From: Varroa destructor
Lineage: Eukaryota > Arthropoda > Arachnida > Mesostigmata > Varroidae
Length of the DNA stretch: 64,000 nt
Direction of reading: 5' to 3'
Assembly: GCF_002443255.2 (NCBI RefSeq)
Contig: NW_019211455.1
Coordinates: 9,953,959 to 10,017,958, forward strand
Shown here: one piece after another, positions 1 through 12,375 of the stretch
How positions within the stretch are numbered: the first letter of the stretch is position 1
Layout: each line of letters starts with the position of its first letter
Made by a program: the position numbers and the translations under genes
Notes under the pieces: model-generated
The model's input: only the letters and a program-made list of their open reading frames with translations
What the model was told of the DNA's origin: nothing
Database searches by the model: none

Positions 1-171
1 ATTTTACCATACATTCGGGAGATAAATTTTTTTTATTCCAACAGAACAGCTGCACACTATCATCATAATGTAAGAGCATGTTTTGGTGAGAATCTTCCAA
101 ACTGATGGGAACACGCCGCTCTTTTCCTAGATCTTACGCTAATAGACATTTGAAGAGAAAGAAAGACGTAC

Positions 172-317
172 CTTTTTCCTTGATCCGCAGTAATATGTAA
201 ATTAAAATAGGCGTAGGTAAATAGCATAGTGCTGATATATTTGGGTCTGCATGTGTCCAGCTCGGCCATGAGGGTTAAGAAAGCATTGTAGACAACCTTT
301 GCATTGCATAGTTTTAC
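172..317 (-). CDS. Leftmost exon of the FASTKD-like gene
   Basis: A 146-base exon lies between acceptor TTTTTAG and donor GTACGT. It enters in phase 0 and exits in phase 2. It encodes 48 residues including AFLTLMAELDTCRPKYIST and LFTYAYFNLHITAD, two amphipathic helices. The gene continues beyond base 1 of the window. Confidence 0.5.
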
Positions 318-3300
318 CTAAAAACATAACGGAAATACATACAGAGTGGGGCAATCATTCGGACAAATTCTAGTCCGCCGTAACGGGCACGTGTTTGTCC
401 GCTATCTTTGCTGCTAGAAAAAAAGAACAGTTTTTCTAGAACGAATAAACAAACCCGTCGAGACAATTATTATTTCGTTGGTTTTACAATTTGAGCAAAA
501 ATTCAGCTAATCCTTCTGTCTTGAACAAACCCTCACAAAAAATTAAACACCGAGATCGACAGTGTAAGTGATTGCCAGCTTTTATGCGGTTCCTGGAAAA
601 CCCAGTGAAGACTTTCATGAGGCAAACTAAAGGATCTTCAATAAGGTTCTGCTTTAAAAGGCTTAAAGATTAATCAAAATAGCTCAAAAAACCATTTGAG
701 TACACCTAGGCATTTGATATAGAAATTAGAAAATAAAGGAGAGGAAAATATAAATTGCCGATTGGTCCGTTTAAATAAGTTTCAGCGATTGGCTTTTTTT
801 AAACTTTTTGCGCTTTTTTGAAATTTTCAAACGTTTTTGTCGTTCCAAGTTCTCTATTTTTTAGACTTTAGGCTTGTCATCAGCTTTGAATATAATTTCG
901 TCGTACTTAGCGTATTTGAGCGACATTTTAAGAGTTTATACTTACCAAAATCGCTTCATGTTCGGTTTTTCGCAAATTAAAAAGACTACTTCGAAAATGA
1001 TTAATTAGTGATTTATGTCTGATCTAAATTTGTATGGCAGCGAATGGTGATTATACTAAATAGATATGATTGACAGAAATAACACTTTTAGCATGTGGAA
1101 ATTGCGTCGTTAAAATACCCGTAATTTCATTTAAGTATTGTCATTTAAAGTCTAAAGTTTTAAAAATAACATATAAGAAAAAAACAAGGATTGAGATGTT
1201 CTACCTTATATAATACAAAGGCGTTTAAAAATAATAATATTAAAAGGAAAACCGCGTAGGAGAGTGGCATGGTTGAGCGATTTTTTACCAATAACTTAAT
1301 AATGAGCTATTTAGCTGGACGTATCTAGAGATACATACAAAAAGGAATATTTCTAACAACGCCTGTAAATCACTATTTGCAAGCGACTATGCATAACATT
1401 AGGTTGGAAAGAAGGTTCCCGCACTTTGAAAAAACTTCCTTTTCCCACCACCCCTTACTTGTCATTTACTTCCGATATACAGTTCGAAAATAGTTCGATG
1501 CTTTTATTTTAGCCGTAGCGTGTTATTTATTTTAACTGCACTAGCAACGTAAGTGTTGCGAGTGCAATTAAAACTCGAAATTACTCCCCAAATATGAATA
1601 TTCCGGGCGGAAAAAGGGTGCACTTTCGACACTTTCTGTATTACCGGTTGCGTCGAAGCCAAAACACTATTGAAACAACCTGGAGTATTTGCCTTGTGCA
1701 GGGTATTAACAATATGGCTAACAAGATCGTTCAAAAGTGGTTTAAAAAAAAACGGTATCAGGGATCCAGGAGGCTCTGACCGACCGTTTGAGCTCTACGA
1801 CGACTATCTGAAGGCACTTCCAAAAAAAAACGGCTGAGAGACAACACGGGGATTAGCCGAGCATATGGGCGTAAGCAACGCGACAGTGAATCTTTTGCAT
1901 TTAGATAGAAACTTGGGCCTTGGATACCTTATTATTTGATTGAATCGAACAAAGCAGAATCAACGCTGCATCTCAACATCTCGCCGGCTATCGAGCGTCT
2001 TACAGCCACAACCACCGATTTCTGCGCAGAATTCTTATCGGCGATGACAAGTGGTATCTGTACGTCAACATGAATTAGAGATCGGAATGAGTGAGACAAG
2101 CCAAGAACCAGATTTCAACCATGTCCAGGAAAAAGTTATGCCCTACGTTTGTAGGAGGTGCGAAAGCCTAATTCACTGACAGTTGCCTCCTACTAACCGA
2201 GCAATTGATTGGCACATTTATTATATCGAGTAACGTAAGATTATTTAAGAAAAAAATCCAACAAAGGTCAGGTCATCCGGTTCCATGACAACGCGAAACC
2301 ATAAACAAAAATTGGCAAAGCTGTTCCCTGGACTTCAAATGGAAAGTTTTGTTGTGCCCTTTACATCTCTGGATGTTGCGGTAATGGATTTTCGAGTCAT
2401 CGGGTTAACTGAGCAATCCGTGGCCTTATCTTTGACACGGAACGGGTTAACTGAGCAATCCATGGCCTTATCTTTGACGCGGAACGGGTTAACTGAGCAA
2501 CCGGTGGCCTTACCTTTGACACGGAACAAGAACTCAAAACATGGTTAAAAACTTCCTTAAGATGAAACTTACTACTCCCTGCCGGACAAAGAACGTCATT
2601 AGCAATAGCGGAACATACACAGTATAATAAATTTTGTCGCACATTTAAAATGTAGTATTCTCTTTTTCGTAAAACACGCGAATATGTCACCGCCCACGGA
2701 TCGATATAGAAACGATCTCCGAAAATGCAATTGGCACAAAACAATAAGAGTGTAAATAAATATCAGCTGCGTATCTTCGAGTAATATGTATGAACTCTGT
2801 ACTGCTAAATTCTACGTTAGGATTATCATTGCCGTGGTCCGCTCCTATTACCTGTGTTCCAACGCTGGCTACGCGCACCTGAGATTCAAGAGACCAGCTC
2901 TGACTGTCCACGTTAGACAAAATATCCAAGAACCTAAAAAAGAAAATTTCCAACGCTACTACTACATTTTACACTAATTCAATCGTGGTCTACACGAATA
3001 ATGCCAACGGGATGGCTGCAACCTACTAATAAGCCTACAATATCGTTAACTTTGTTCTGAACCTCCTAAGGATGTTTAATACTGCTATAATGACATCAGG
3101 ACATCTTTAGCAAATAAAAACTTAAACTGGCTGTTCTCATGTAAGTACAGCGGTAGCGTGCCTGCCTTCTAAACTTAAAGACATATGAGCAATTATTTTA
3201 AGGTAACTATGTTTGATACATAGAAACACACATACGATACTTTGTTCGGCGTTATCAACATCGACAAGTCATGAGTGATGCGCTAAAGACTAAACTGCAC

Positions 3301-6300
3301 GTATGATATCACTGCCTTACGCCACTGATAGTACAGCGCTATTTGTGATCGAATGTAATGTAAAAAAAATTGTGCACAAATGCAATAAGCAGATGTCAGC
3401 CATTCTTCGGTACGAAAAACTGATTTTCGTCATTCTGGCTCAACATACACACACACGAACTTCATATACTTGTCGAAATATATACAAAATAAATATACTA
3501 TTCTTTACTTTACTCTAAAGACAACATACCTTTTAACAATACCCACTCTTCCGGTTATTGGCACTTGTCCATAGCCACGAAGCAATTTTGCAAAAGCGGA
3601 TATATATCTCTCCTCCACGGGCTCGTCGGACCTAATACTGTTCTCGACAAGACTCATAAATCTTTCCCACAAACTAACGCTCACGATGTTAACCTTACAT
3701 TTGTAAAGCGAGTAACTCACAATGGCAGCTTCTGCGATGTCTAATGACGCGAGTATGCTTCATTATGGCAGCAGTCATCATGAATGCCAATGGTATCAAA
3801 CATTGAGAAAGACGCCGTTGGAAATTCGCCCACCGGAATAAATAACAGAATGAAGTAAATCTGCGAGTTAGTTTAATAGAGGTGTAGATTTGCCCAATGG
3901 ATGCCCAATCATTAGATCACGTTTATTCACGCTGCTAATTTATACCTTTTCGATTCGTATAAACAACACGTTACAGTAGTAATATCATATATGAATGGTA
4001 CGTCAATACACATACTGAGACCTTCGTGTAAAACACACTGCATTTCAAAGGGCCGACAAAATAATGCTTCGGGTCTTAGTTAATCTTTTTTTATTGCTAA
4101 AATTACAAGCGAAAAAAAGCAATATTGAATAGAACAAAAAATTTAATTTTGCATTTTCATTAAATTTTCATAAAATTAAAATTTTAAAAATAAAGATATT
4201 ATTTCGTATTACTAAACCGGTTTTAATTATAGAGTACTTCGTTAAGATCAACGTTTGCGAATGGATCAACTGTTTAGTTGTATGCCAAAAAAAATTGCAA
4301 ATTAAAGGTAATTGTCTAAATTTACGATTCAAATGCAGGGTGTCATTTCAGGATTTTGACAAGGATTTACATTTTCATCAAACGACCACATATGCGTATA
4401 ATCCCGATTACCATGACACATATCGACGAATCGTCTCTTAGATAATCAAGGAACCCTTGTGCTATCTTGCCCTTTCCAAAATGGTGCCCGACATCTTTCT
4501 AGCTTAAACACGTAATAGGGTTATATAAACACAGTAAAAACATTTTTCAAGTAAACTATACGCAGTCGATTTGTCTATCAGGCGCTTACATGATTATTTC
4601 GATATGTATTACAGGTTTTTACAAGCAACCCATCTATAGCCAGAAAGTCGAATACACAGAAAAACATATGTGGCCATAGCGGATGAAATAAGAATTCGAT
4701 CTTATAATTTCAATGAATTAATTTATGACAATTAAGGCTCAAGATTCTATACTCACTCGGACAATACGCTTTCGACGCATTCGACGGTTCGAACAGGTAT
4801 CTCTCGAATCAAATTAGACAAAAACAAATACTGTACCACCTCTTCGGGACTCCATTCAGCGATATGGTGTGACTACAACGGATACGATTGACAGGTCGAC
4901 GCTAAAAGGTATACTTGTTTATTTCTTATGAATACAAATAAATATTAGGGCAAGATGAGAACAGGCAATACCAGTGTATGGTGCAAATAATTGAAGTTGG
5001 GCTACCAAAGTCGTTTATGCATTCGTGTTCCGCTATCAAGCTAATAAGTACTTCCAGCTGAAGATGCCTTATCTTTTTTAAAGTTCAGGCCATCAATTAT
5101 GTGTATCATTGAACTAATCTACCAAAAACTATTTAAGCGAAGGAATGGTACCAAAGTTGTTAGACCTCCCAATCTATAAGAACTGGCGAACAATCCGTTT
5201 ATAAGGTAAGGATGTCTACGATTCTGCAGCTCTTAAAAACTCAATACAATTGGGCACTTGAGATGAACAAATCCGGGGTCATTCATTATTTTAACTAATA
5301 TATTGTTATTCCTGCTTAGATCAAGTAGGAGCCACATTAAGGTTCAGTCAAGCACAACTAGGCTACAAAAACGCATAGAAAAACTACGTTCAATACCTGT
5401 GCGATGAGTATGCTTTTAAAAAGGTTACTTTTGAAGATCCCACATCTGTAATAGAGATCCAACACTACTATTTGGTCGCGGAATGAATTATTCGGCAAAG
5501 TCAATTGACAGTATTGATCCACAGCGTTCTAAAGATTGACAAACAATCCAGATAAACACAGCAATAAGAACGTCAGTAAGCATATAAAGTTTTACTGGAT
5601 TTTGGTCTTATATGTGAGAAAAGTAATATTTCTATCAAATCCATTACTTCCTTAATTTAATCATTTGCCCAGGACAACATGATAATCATTATCATAATTG
5701 GTTTCTATGTGAATTTTAGGGTTGTATGAGAGAACACGAAATCGCAATTTTCATTGATGTAATAAATGTAAATACTCGTTACTACAGAATTGCGGCTCTG
5801 ATTCTAATCCACGTCTGGTAGAAAATGTCTCTCTTTCTGGTTAAAGGCAACGGAGATTAACAAAGGACAGGGGTCCAGCTATTCTGTACTGTAATCGATA
5901 CGTCTAGTTTTTAGCATCCTTTACCCAACAGGTTTTTAACGTGATTACGCACCCCTAGTTTCATTTGCTGCTCACTCCTTGTGCCCCTAGGCACTTCATA
6001 TCGTGACATGTGGAGCAACACCTCGTAAATGCAATGCAAATCCAGGTGTGGAATCGTAAGCGCTGCAACAAAAGTACATCGAATCCATGTTTTAGATAAT
6101 CTTGCAAAACTACATGTGTCAGTATAATCAACTCCGTTGCTAGCGGAAGTAATATAATTACTAATGCTTCATTGACATGACATTGGTCCTGCCGAAGATG
6201 TTCGAAGTTATTCCCGTTTTGGTCACTACGTTGCTGCTAGCGCTGAGCTAGCTATTGATTCTTCAAAGTTCAGCAGACATATTATTTGGTGCTGATAGAC

Positions 6301-7447
6301 ATCCTTACTTAACTGCGGCTTCCAAATTTTCTAATAACGTTGCTTTTCTGACGTAAACTTTACCTTTAAACTATCGCTCCAGAAAAAAAGTCCAGATCTA
6401 GGAGACAGGCAGGATATTTTATGTCGCCTGTTTCTTCAGTGTCATTCCTACCCACCTCTTTGGAAGACTCAATGAAGGTATACTCTTACATTATGGTGAT
6501 AGCGTGCATCTGTGTTGTGCTATCGGAATTAAAACTTGCCCTCATCAGCAAAGTCTTCTCATTTAAATTATTTACTATTGAAATTTAAATTATTGGCATT
6601 AGTGACTGTACTGTCAAAAAGAAACACTCAATTAAATTTTCGTATGTACATTTTTTAGTGTACCCTGTATAAAAATATACACGTCGACGGAGCCGAACCA
6701 GCCAAGTATCTTAACAAAACACTTTTCTCTTGGCCGACCCTTTGTTTGGGGTGCTTCATAACTTCCAGTTTTCAAGTCCCTCTGGACACTACTACAAATG
6801 ATATTATTAACGAAGTGCGTACACTTGTTTTGTAGCTCGCAATCTCCACATGAGTATGTCGGACTCGGTCTTATCCTCTCGTTGTTGTTGAGTGATTTGA
6901 TGGGACTTTAACTTACACATCGTAGATTAATGACATTAGAATCGTCTTACAGGTTATCCTATTAATAGCCAATCATTACGCTTTTAGTCAAAAAGGACTT
7001 CATGAGCGATAACCTCTAATCTAACCGCGGTAATTGGTGTCCAGTTTTTTTAAGTAGGCTACCATATGTATAATCAGCTTTAAATTATTGCAGTTTAATT
7101 ATCGCTTAGTCGTACATGTTTTAGTACTCTTCAGCTTACTGACCGAGATCATCGATGAGTTTTGGATTGAGATCCTCTATCTTCGTGTTCGTTGTGTCGG
7201 AGAAAAACTCATACAGACAGTCGGCCGTATTCATCGCTTTCATAACTGTCTCTTTGTTACTTTTTAGCTTGCCGAAGATGAACTTGTCTCGCTGGGCGAG
7301 AATATTGTAGAAGTACTCATTTTCTGTTTTTTTTTTAGTTAGCTGGCCCCCCCTTCGTATCACCGACCGAGCCGTCGTCGCTGTAGACAAGTATCGCGAG
7401 TAAACGGCTTTCTGGAAAATATTATAGTTTAATCGATATAGGTTCAT
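172..7447 (-). CDS. Mitochondrial helical-repeat protein, FASTKD-like (partial, 3' end off the left edge)
   Basis: Exons read on the minus strand: 7447-7144, 6062-5976, (one or more unresolved), 4872-4757, 3673-3530, 2933-2852, 317-172. Exon 1 starts with ATG. Its first 41 residues hold no acidic residue and many R, K, S and T, which fits a mitochondrial presequence. Exon 1 joins exon 2 in phase if a GTCAGT donor is used. Exons 4872-4757, 3673-3530, 2933-2852 and 317-172 join in phase with good signals; the acceptor at 2934 has a long T tract. The protein consists of amphipathic helices. Segments such as PKYISTMLFTYAYFNLH and IEDLNPKLIDDL resemble the helical repeats of FAST-kinase-domain (FASTKD/TBRG4) proteins, mitochondrial RNA regulators, but no FAST or RAP domain is visible here because the 3' part is missing. 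Family assignment is inference. Exon usage between 5975 and 4873 is unsolved: phases require at least one more exon there. A mariner copy sits in the intron 318-2851. Confidence 0.5.
318..1398. other. Intronic DNA, nothing recognised
   Basis: AT-rich sequence between the leftmost exon of the minus-strand gene and the mariner relic. I see no exon, RNA gene or repeat in it. Confidence 0.5.
1594..2600 (+). pseudogene. Mariner transposase pseudogene
   Basis: This is the coding part of the mariner copy. It runs from MNIPGGKRVHFRHF to the C-terminal region near 2600. At least five in-frame stops and several frame changes interrupt it, and an internal segment is present three times (2401-2526). A family transposase is about 345 residues; a length of this order can be followed across frames. 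Identification rests on recognisable conserved blocks, not on a database search. Confidence 0.8.
2401..2526 (+). repeat. 42-bp tandem repeat, three copies, inside the mariner relic
   Basis: Three adjacent 42-bp units occupy 2401-2442, 2443-2484 and 2485-2526. They differ at only a few positions. Each begins CGGGTTAACTGAGCAA and ends near TTTGACACGGAA. A normal mariner transposase has this segment once, just before FDTEQELK, so the array was made by duplication within this copy. The unit is 14 codons long, so the frame is kept. Confidence 0.95.
2852..2933 (-). CDS. Internal exon of the FASTKD-like gene
   Basis: An 82-base exon follows a textbook acceptor (TTTTCTTTTTTTAG) and ends before GTAATA. 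The upstream exon 3673-3530 ends on AG, completed by G to give Arg, and the frame then reads FLDILSNVDSQSWSLESQ. It exits in phase 0, which is the entry phase of exon 317-172. These matching phases across four exons are the main evidence that the set is one gene. Confidence 0.55.
7144..7447 (-). CDS. Start exon of the FASTKD-like gene
   Basis: An open frame from ATG at 7447 encodes 101 residues. It opens with a basic leader (arginines at 5, 18, 27, 31, 32; first acidic residue at 42) and continues into a charged helical stretch containing EYFYNILAQRDKFIFGKLK. Two donors are possible: GTCAGT after 7144 (phase 1, joins exon 6062-5976) or GTAAGC after 7140 (phase 2). Read alone, it could pass for a 103-residue single-exon protein ending at 7136. 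I prefer the spliced reading because the frame continues sensibly into the next minus-strand exon. Confidence 0.45.
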
Positions 7448-9566
7448 GGTTAATATATCGTTTACTTGTACGCGAAACGCGTAGTGTAAATGCCTCTGAA
7501 TGCTTCTTTACAACAGTTATTTATTCCAATCTTCATATTATGTGCCTGAGAGGTTTAAACGTCACTACACACGACATAATTGTCAAAAAACACAGCCTAG
7601 AAAAATCTTTGCTAAAGAAAGCAAGCGATATAATAAAATGTCAACAACATCGAACAGTAATCGCGCGTTCTAAATTCGGTCGCAATCACTTCGGTAACTG
7701 AAATCAACAATATTACCAGTTCTTATACAGTTAACTACCAAGCGCTTGCCATAGAAGCTTCACTAAGAGTTTCTTCGCAAGTTTAGTTAGTAAGAAGGAA
7801 TAACTTCGAAAAAAAAAAGACTAATTGAAATAACTGAGTAAAAAATGTACATATGCTCAGGCTAGTCAAAAGCCGATACAACGACATCGATCGAGGTAGA
7901 CCAAGAAAGTGTGACAGACAAAAGCGGGATCGTACCTTCTCGGATTGTACAAAAAGTGTATGGTAGTTTAGTTCGAATTTTACGCCGGGAGTCGCATTAG
8001 CACAACAACCTGAGCTTCAACATGAAACGTGCCTGTGTGCTAGCTAGCCTTTCATGACATAAAAATCGAGTAATCACTATGTTTTTATTAGTTCAGGTTG
8101 GTTAAAATTACAGCCTTAATGTTTCTTCTAGAAAAAGACACCGAGCTTTTCCGTTATATATATTTTTCTGTGAACCTTCTTGTCGGAGAGGTATCAAAAG
8201 AAAAAATCAAATGTGGCAAGAATAATTTAGGTTTAACTGAAAACAGAACACGTTCCCAGATTAAATTTGATTAGTTGTTCGAAAAACTGAACCTGGGAGA
8301 CCCGAAAATATCGGGCCGCGCTCCCGATGGGATGCAGGTGATTATGAGCTGGGAGAAAATTCACGTAGAAGCATTGTTGATTTACGTTAGGGAGAGTGTT
8401 CTTATAATGGTAGAGAGTATGCGTTGCAGGTCAAACAGCTGTGACAATTGTCATAATATTTTCAAAACGTGTATTTCTTTAATTTTGCTTCCATGTTTGT
8501 ACGTTGATAAGTCGTAGATAATACCTTTTTGTACATTGTACTGGTCCCCTTTGTTTTTTTTTTTATTTTATTGGTCTGTTGACCATAAAAGCGACATTGC
8601 ATACACGTTTAGGTTGGGGCATTTAGAAACGGTTATATAAAGCAATGAGCCTGCTTGTGCCCAATACTTGACCGGATGTGAATGTCCGCCTATGAATTCA
8701 TTCTGCTATATCCTATGTAATGAAATAACCATGGAAGTTTCTAGAAGAAATTAAGCATTTGGCAATATATTACATCGATATGAGTGAAAAAGAGATGGAA
8801 AGGAGAGTTTTAATTACGACAAAAACACCTTCCTTTTCTAACGCAAAAGAATCGTTAAACCCTTAAACTGTATGTGGTAATAATAGAAACAAAAAGGAAC
8901 TATAGAGCTATTCATGAAATATATCAAATATGAAAGACCCATGAAATATTCTCTTGCGTGTAAAAGAAGTAGTTATTGTATATTCTTGTGGATCCATTAA
9001 TTAGAGAATTAAAATATAGAAGTAAAATTTACTACTAATAATAATGTTTCCCATTTCCTAAGGTTATTTCTTTTCCTGCTATTATGATATCACTTGCTAT
9101 GACTTCGTTCATGTCGAAGTCGGTGCATAAATCAGATTGGTTGATCAATTACCACGTAAATAAAAACGAGAGAGCCTTGTGGTTCACATCTCCAACAATA
9201 TGATTTAAAGTTCGAAAAGTGTGATTTTACAGAATACTCTTCATACTGTGTCGGTTTACATGGATAAGCAGAAGCGCCTTAGGTATTAGTGGAGATGTTG
9301 CGCCTGAAAATGAAAACAGCAGTAATATTATTATTGTTATCGATACTCCTGCGATCTTATGCACAGGAAATCGTATCGTTTCCTTATAAAGCACTTTTTG
9401 TGCAACTTCTTTCATAGGTTTAGATGCAAATGAAAATCCTAGCCAAAAATTAAAGTCAAAACAATATGCGTCTTTGCAGAAGGAGGCGATTTCGTTCATA
9501 ATTCCATTTTCATAGACCGACGTTGAAGAGTCTATTAGGCAGGGAACTTGATAGAAGGCGTACGTA
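7448..9566. other. Intergenic region between divergent genes
   Basis: This lies between the start of the minus-strand FASTKD-like gene and the start of RABL3, so it should hold both promoters. I recognise no TATA box or conserved element. A short open frame at 8275-8517 has no recognisable product. The antisense frame at 9227-9700 covers RABL3 exon 1 and is a shadow. Confidence 0.5.
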
Positions 9567-12066
9567 ATGAGTACTATAAGCGTTGAACGTGTTAAGGTGC
9601 TAGTCCTCGGAGATTCCGGCGTGGGCAAGTCGTCAGTCGTCCAGCTGATCTGCTCTGGAAGGCCCGCCGCGAGATCACTCGCATCGACCATTGGATGCAA
9701 CGTTGAGGTCAGTTCAGTTGTTTAGAGAGATAAATCGTTTGAGTCCAGTGAATTTTTCATCTTGATTGATCATTTTTTTAGTAAAAGTTGTCACCGTCTT
9801 TATACCAACAATTTATTTTAACGCGAATACGAGGTCTACTGAAAGAAGTAAATCCCGAATCCTTCTTATCCGCGCCATTGACTTTTCTACACAAAAGCAA
9901 AGGGGTGTGTCTAAAAATACTTTCAAGCTCATTTTAAATAGCCATTAAGTAGTCAGTTGTTACTTTAAATGAGTGAAAAGCAAAAATTATGCTCGTCGCT
10001 TTTTTTTATTATAGTATGAAGCGTTTATGTTGTTTCCAGGTAAAGCTACATGAATATCGACAAGGAACCGACCAACAACGAACGTTTTTTGTCGAATTTT
10101 GGGAGATCGGAGGCAACACGGGCCACGCCAATGCTCGACGAGTCTTCTATAATTCCGTCCATGGTGGCTATATTTATAACATTATTATTCGTTTTTATTG
10201 TAGTACTCAAGTAGTAAGTTGAAAAGTACTCCTTCCCAGGATCGCACATTACTACTTGAATCATGATTAGTTAAGCCTAAACCGAAATGGAGGTAACTGA
10301 TCATGCTTACAAAGATCTGCATTACACAGCAGAGAAGGTGCTATTTCAAAGAGTAAGAAAGGTCATGGGGACGAGCATTCCTAGAATATAAGAGATGAGC
10401 TCTAGGCACGTGAATAACAATTCAGGGTATCATCAGTAGACAGTAGTAGTGCTAAATGTGACTACGGTGTTTTGTTTTTATGCTCGTGTATTCTGTTGTT
10501 TAGGAATAATAACAGTTAGATTATTTCGCATACGCGATGTTGTTTAATGGAAATAAAGTTCATAAGACGATTCAATCTAAGCGTCCTATTCCATTACACT
10601 ATATGAATGGTGTTCATCTAACGGAACATTGCTATTATAAACATCATTATCCTTCGTTGTAAAATAATTTCAGTATGGAACGCACTGAAGCTGAGCTCTA
10701 ATTTTTAGATTCGCCTCTGTCTGCTGTCTATTGCAGGCATCGTCCTAGTTCACGATTTAACCAATAGTAAAAGTCACGATCACTTGAAAATGTGGCTGGC
10801 GGATGCTGTTACGCGGCGTTCAGGAGGTGAATTTGATGCTGAAATGTTTGCCGACCTACAGGTATGCTAAGGTTTTGTGCTGATACGAGCTCTCGGGTTA
10901 CAGTTATCTGTTGTTTTGCTCCCAAATGGATCACGAAATGCCCCAGCGAGAGAGTTAATTCTGCTTAATATTTTGGCATATTCAATCGCGCCTGCATACG
11001 CTGAACATGGTGATCGTTTCGACTTCTTAACGTGATTTTTCTTTGGATTTCATTTACTATATTTTGAATTTTGTTATATCGTTTCTGACTACCATAGGCT
11101 ATCTTGATAACGCCTAACGTTTTAAGCAAAAGTTCCTTGAATCTTCTCTTCATCTGAGGCTGAGTCGGGTACGGAATTCGATTCCGTTCAAGAACTTGAT
11201 ATATTAATAATATTACAGATGATCAAATATAATATTTTTTGGCCAGCCATATGTGTACTGATCGTTACGTAAACAATATGCTATTACTATCGTTAGGTGC
11301 CTGTTTTAGTCGTTGGCACAAAACTGTCACGGGCAAGGGTACAGCATCGGCGAGGCACCCACATCGCAGACCTTTGCGGCGCCGAACAAATTTTCGTCGA
11401 TTCAACGGGAGATGGAGAGCATAGCTCCAGTCTTGCTCCCGGCTCCTCCAATGCTGTTAAGCTATCACGCTTTTTTGACAAGGTTCGAGTTTATCAGTTA
11501 CTTTGTTTATGATACAAAAACTTAGCCCATGAGTTCAAACTTTTCAATTTGACAGTTTCTTTTTTTCTTCTCTAGCACGATTTTTTTTCTACATGTAAAG
11601 GCATTTTAAAACTTTATTTGATTCCTTTATCATAAAATTTTGGTTTAGTCTCAGGCTCAGTTTAGCTATATGTATATATATATGAAAATCAAAACTATAA
11701 CTTTTTGGCTACAGGTTTCGTCTGCACTGTAGATTAAACAATGGTTCTTCTTTACTATTAACTAGCACTGTCTGTCATGCAGGTAATTTTGTCCCTAGTG
11801 ATCATTGTCGAGGTATTCGGCTCATAGCTTCTGTCTATGAAATATGTCAAATTGATTATAACTTTATACACAAAAATGCAATTGATAACTTTTTCGTCAT
11901 TCATTATGTTCCTCATGTCTCCTATCATCATCGTCATCATCGCGTCCAGGTGATCGAGAAGCAGTATTACAGTTCAAAAAACGTGTTGAGCCCCCAGCCA
12001 CCGTCGGCGTTTGGCGACCGTAGACGGCCTGCGAATTCACCGCGCTTTTTACAGCATGTCGACTAA
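9567..12066 (+). CDS. RABL3: Rab-like protein 3 (RABL3), small GTPase
   Basis: Five exons: 9567-9707, 10040-10163, 10737-10861, 11297-11482, 11950-12066 (stop included). All junctions keep the frame, giving 230 residues; animal RABL3 is about 236. The N-terminus [17 protein letters not shown] holds the Walker A loop (residues 15-22). The switch II region reads FWEIGG (67-72) in place of the Rab WDTAG, which is a RABL3 feature. [20 protein letters not shown] (137-140) and [18 protein letters not shown] are family hallmarks. The tail is basic and has no C-terminal prenylation cysteines, so it should not be lipid-anchored as ordinary Rabs are. In vertebrates RABL3 is linked to RAS prenylation control and cell proliferation; transfer of that role is inference. 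Donor GTCAGT closes exon 1. Confidence 0.96.
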
Positions 12067-12369
12067 CGCCCCATTGAATGAACCCCTTTGCTTCTAGGTC
12101 TCGGCCTGTTACCTCGTCAGAATCGCACGCTTTGTCATCGTTTACATATATGAAGACCGCCAAAAGTGGATGTTGAAGACGATTTCGCTGTTTCGAAGCC
12201 GTAAGATGAGGCGACTCGTAAAGGTCGACGGCGATGGTGAATACAGCCGGCAATATTTTTGCAGTAATTTGAACGACGATACGAAGGGGAATGAACGACG
12301 CGACGGCATTTAGATATGATTCAGCACCCCAAATGTTCTACGGGATATAAATACTACACGATTTGTGCA

Positions 12370-12375
12370 AATAAA
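12370..12375 (+). terminator. Poly(A) signal of RABL3
   Basis: A canonical AATAAA lies about 300 bases after the RABL3 stop codon on the same strand. Confidence 0.6.

Larger units (their letters stand above)
1399..2640 (+). mobile_element. Decayed mariner (Tc1/mariner family) transposon
   Basis: The left end TTAGGTTGG at 1399, followed by AGTTCCCGCACTTT-like sequence, matches typical mariner termini. The transposase frame begins near 1594 (VHFRHFLYYRL, then IVQKWFKK) and continues, broken by stops and frameshifts, through DDYLKAL and TTRGLAEHMGVSNATV near 1800-1890. The three catalytic positions can be traced: the first Asp in GDDKWYLY near 2040, the second in FHDNAKP near 2282, the third in SLDVAVMD near 2370 in another frame. 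The C-terminal FDTEQELKTWL near 2515 and SLPDKERH near 2580 follow. The size, about 1.25 kb, is near full length, but no right-hand CCAACCTAA was found. It cannot make active transposase. It lies inside an intron of the minus-strand gene, in the opposite orientation. Confidence 0.85.

Noticed and set aside
2285..2548. 87-codon repeat-containing protein
   Set aside because: The repeats are the 42-bp triplication inside a dead mariner transposase, and the frame is a mixture of the correct and shifted transposase frames.
3721..3843. Short plus-strand frame starting MAASAMSNDASMLHYG
   Set aside because: It lies in an intron of the minus-strand gene, is only 40 codons, and no donor or partner exon was found.
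7136..7447. Complete small mitochondrial protein similar to the ATP synthase inhibitor IF1 (GGQL..ENEYFYN..)
   Set aside because: The similarity is a few residues only, and the frame ends at plausible donors that join the next minus-strand exon in phase, so it is better read as a start exon.
9227..9700. 157-codon minus-strand frame
   Set aside because: It is antisense to RABL3 exon 1 and its promoter; the exon on the plus strand is certain and the antisense peptide resembles nothing.
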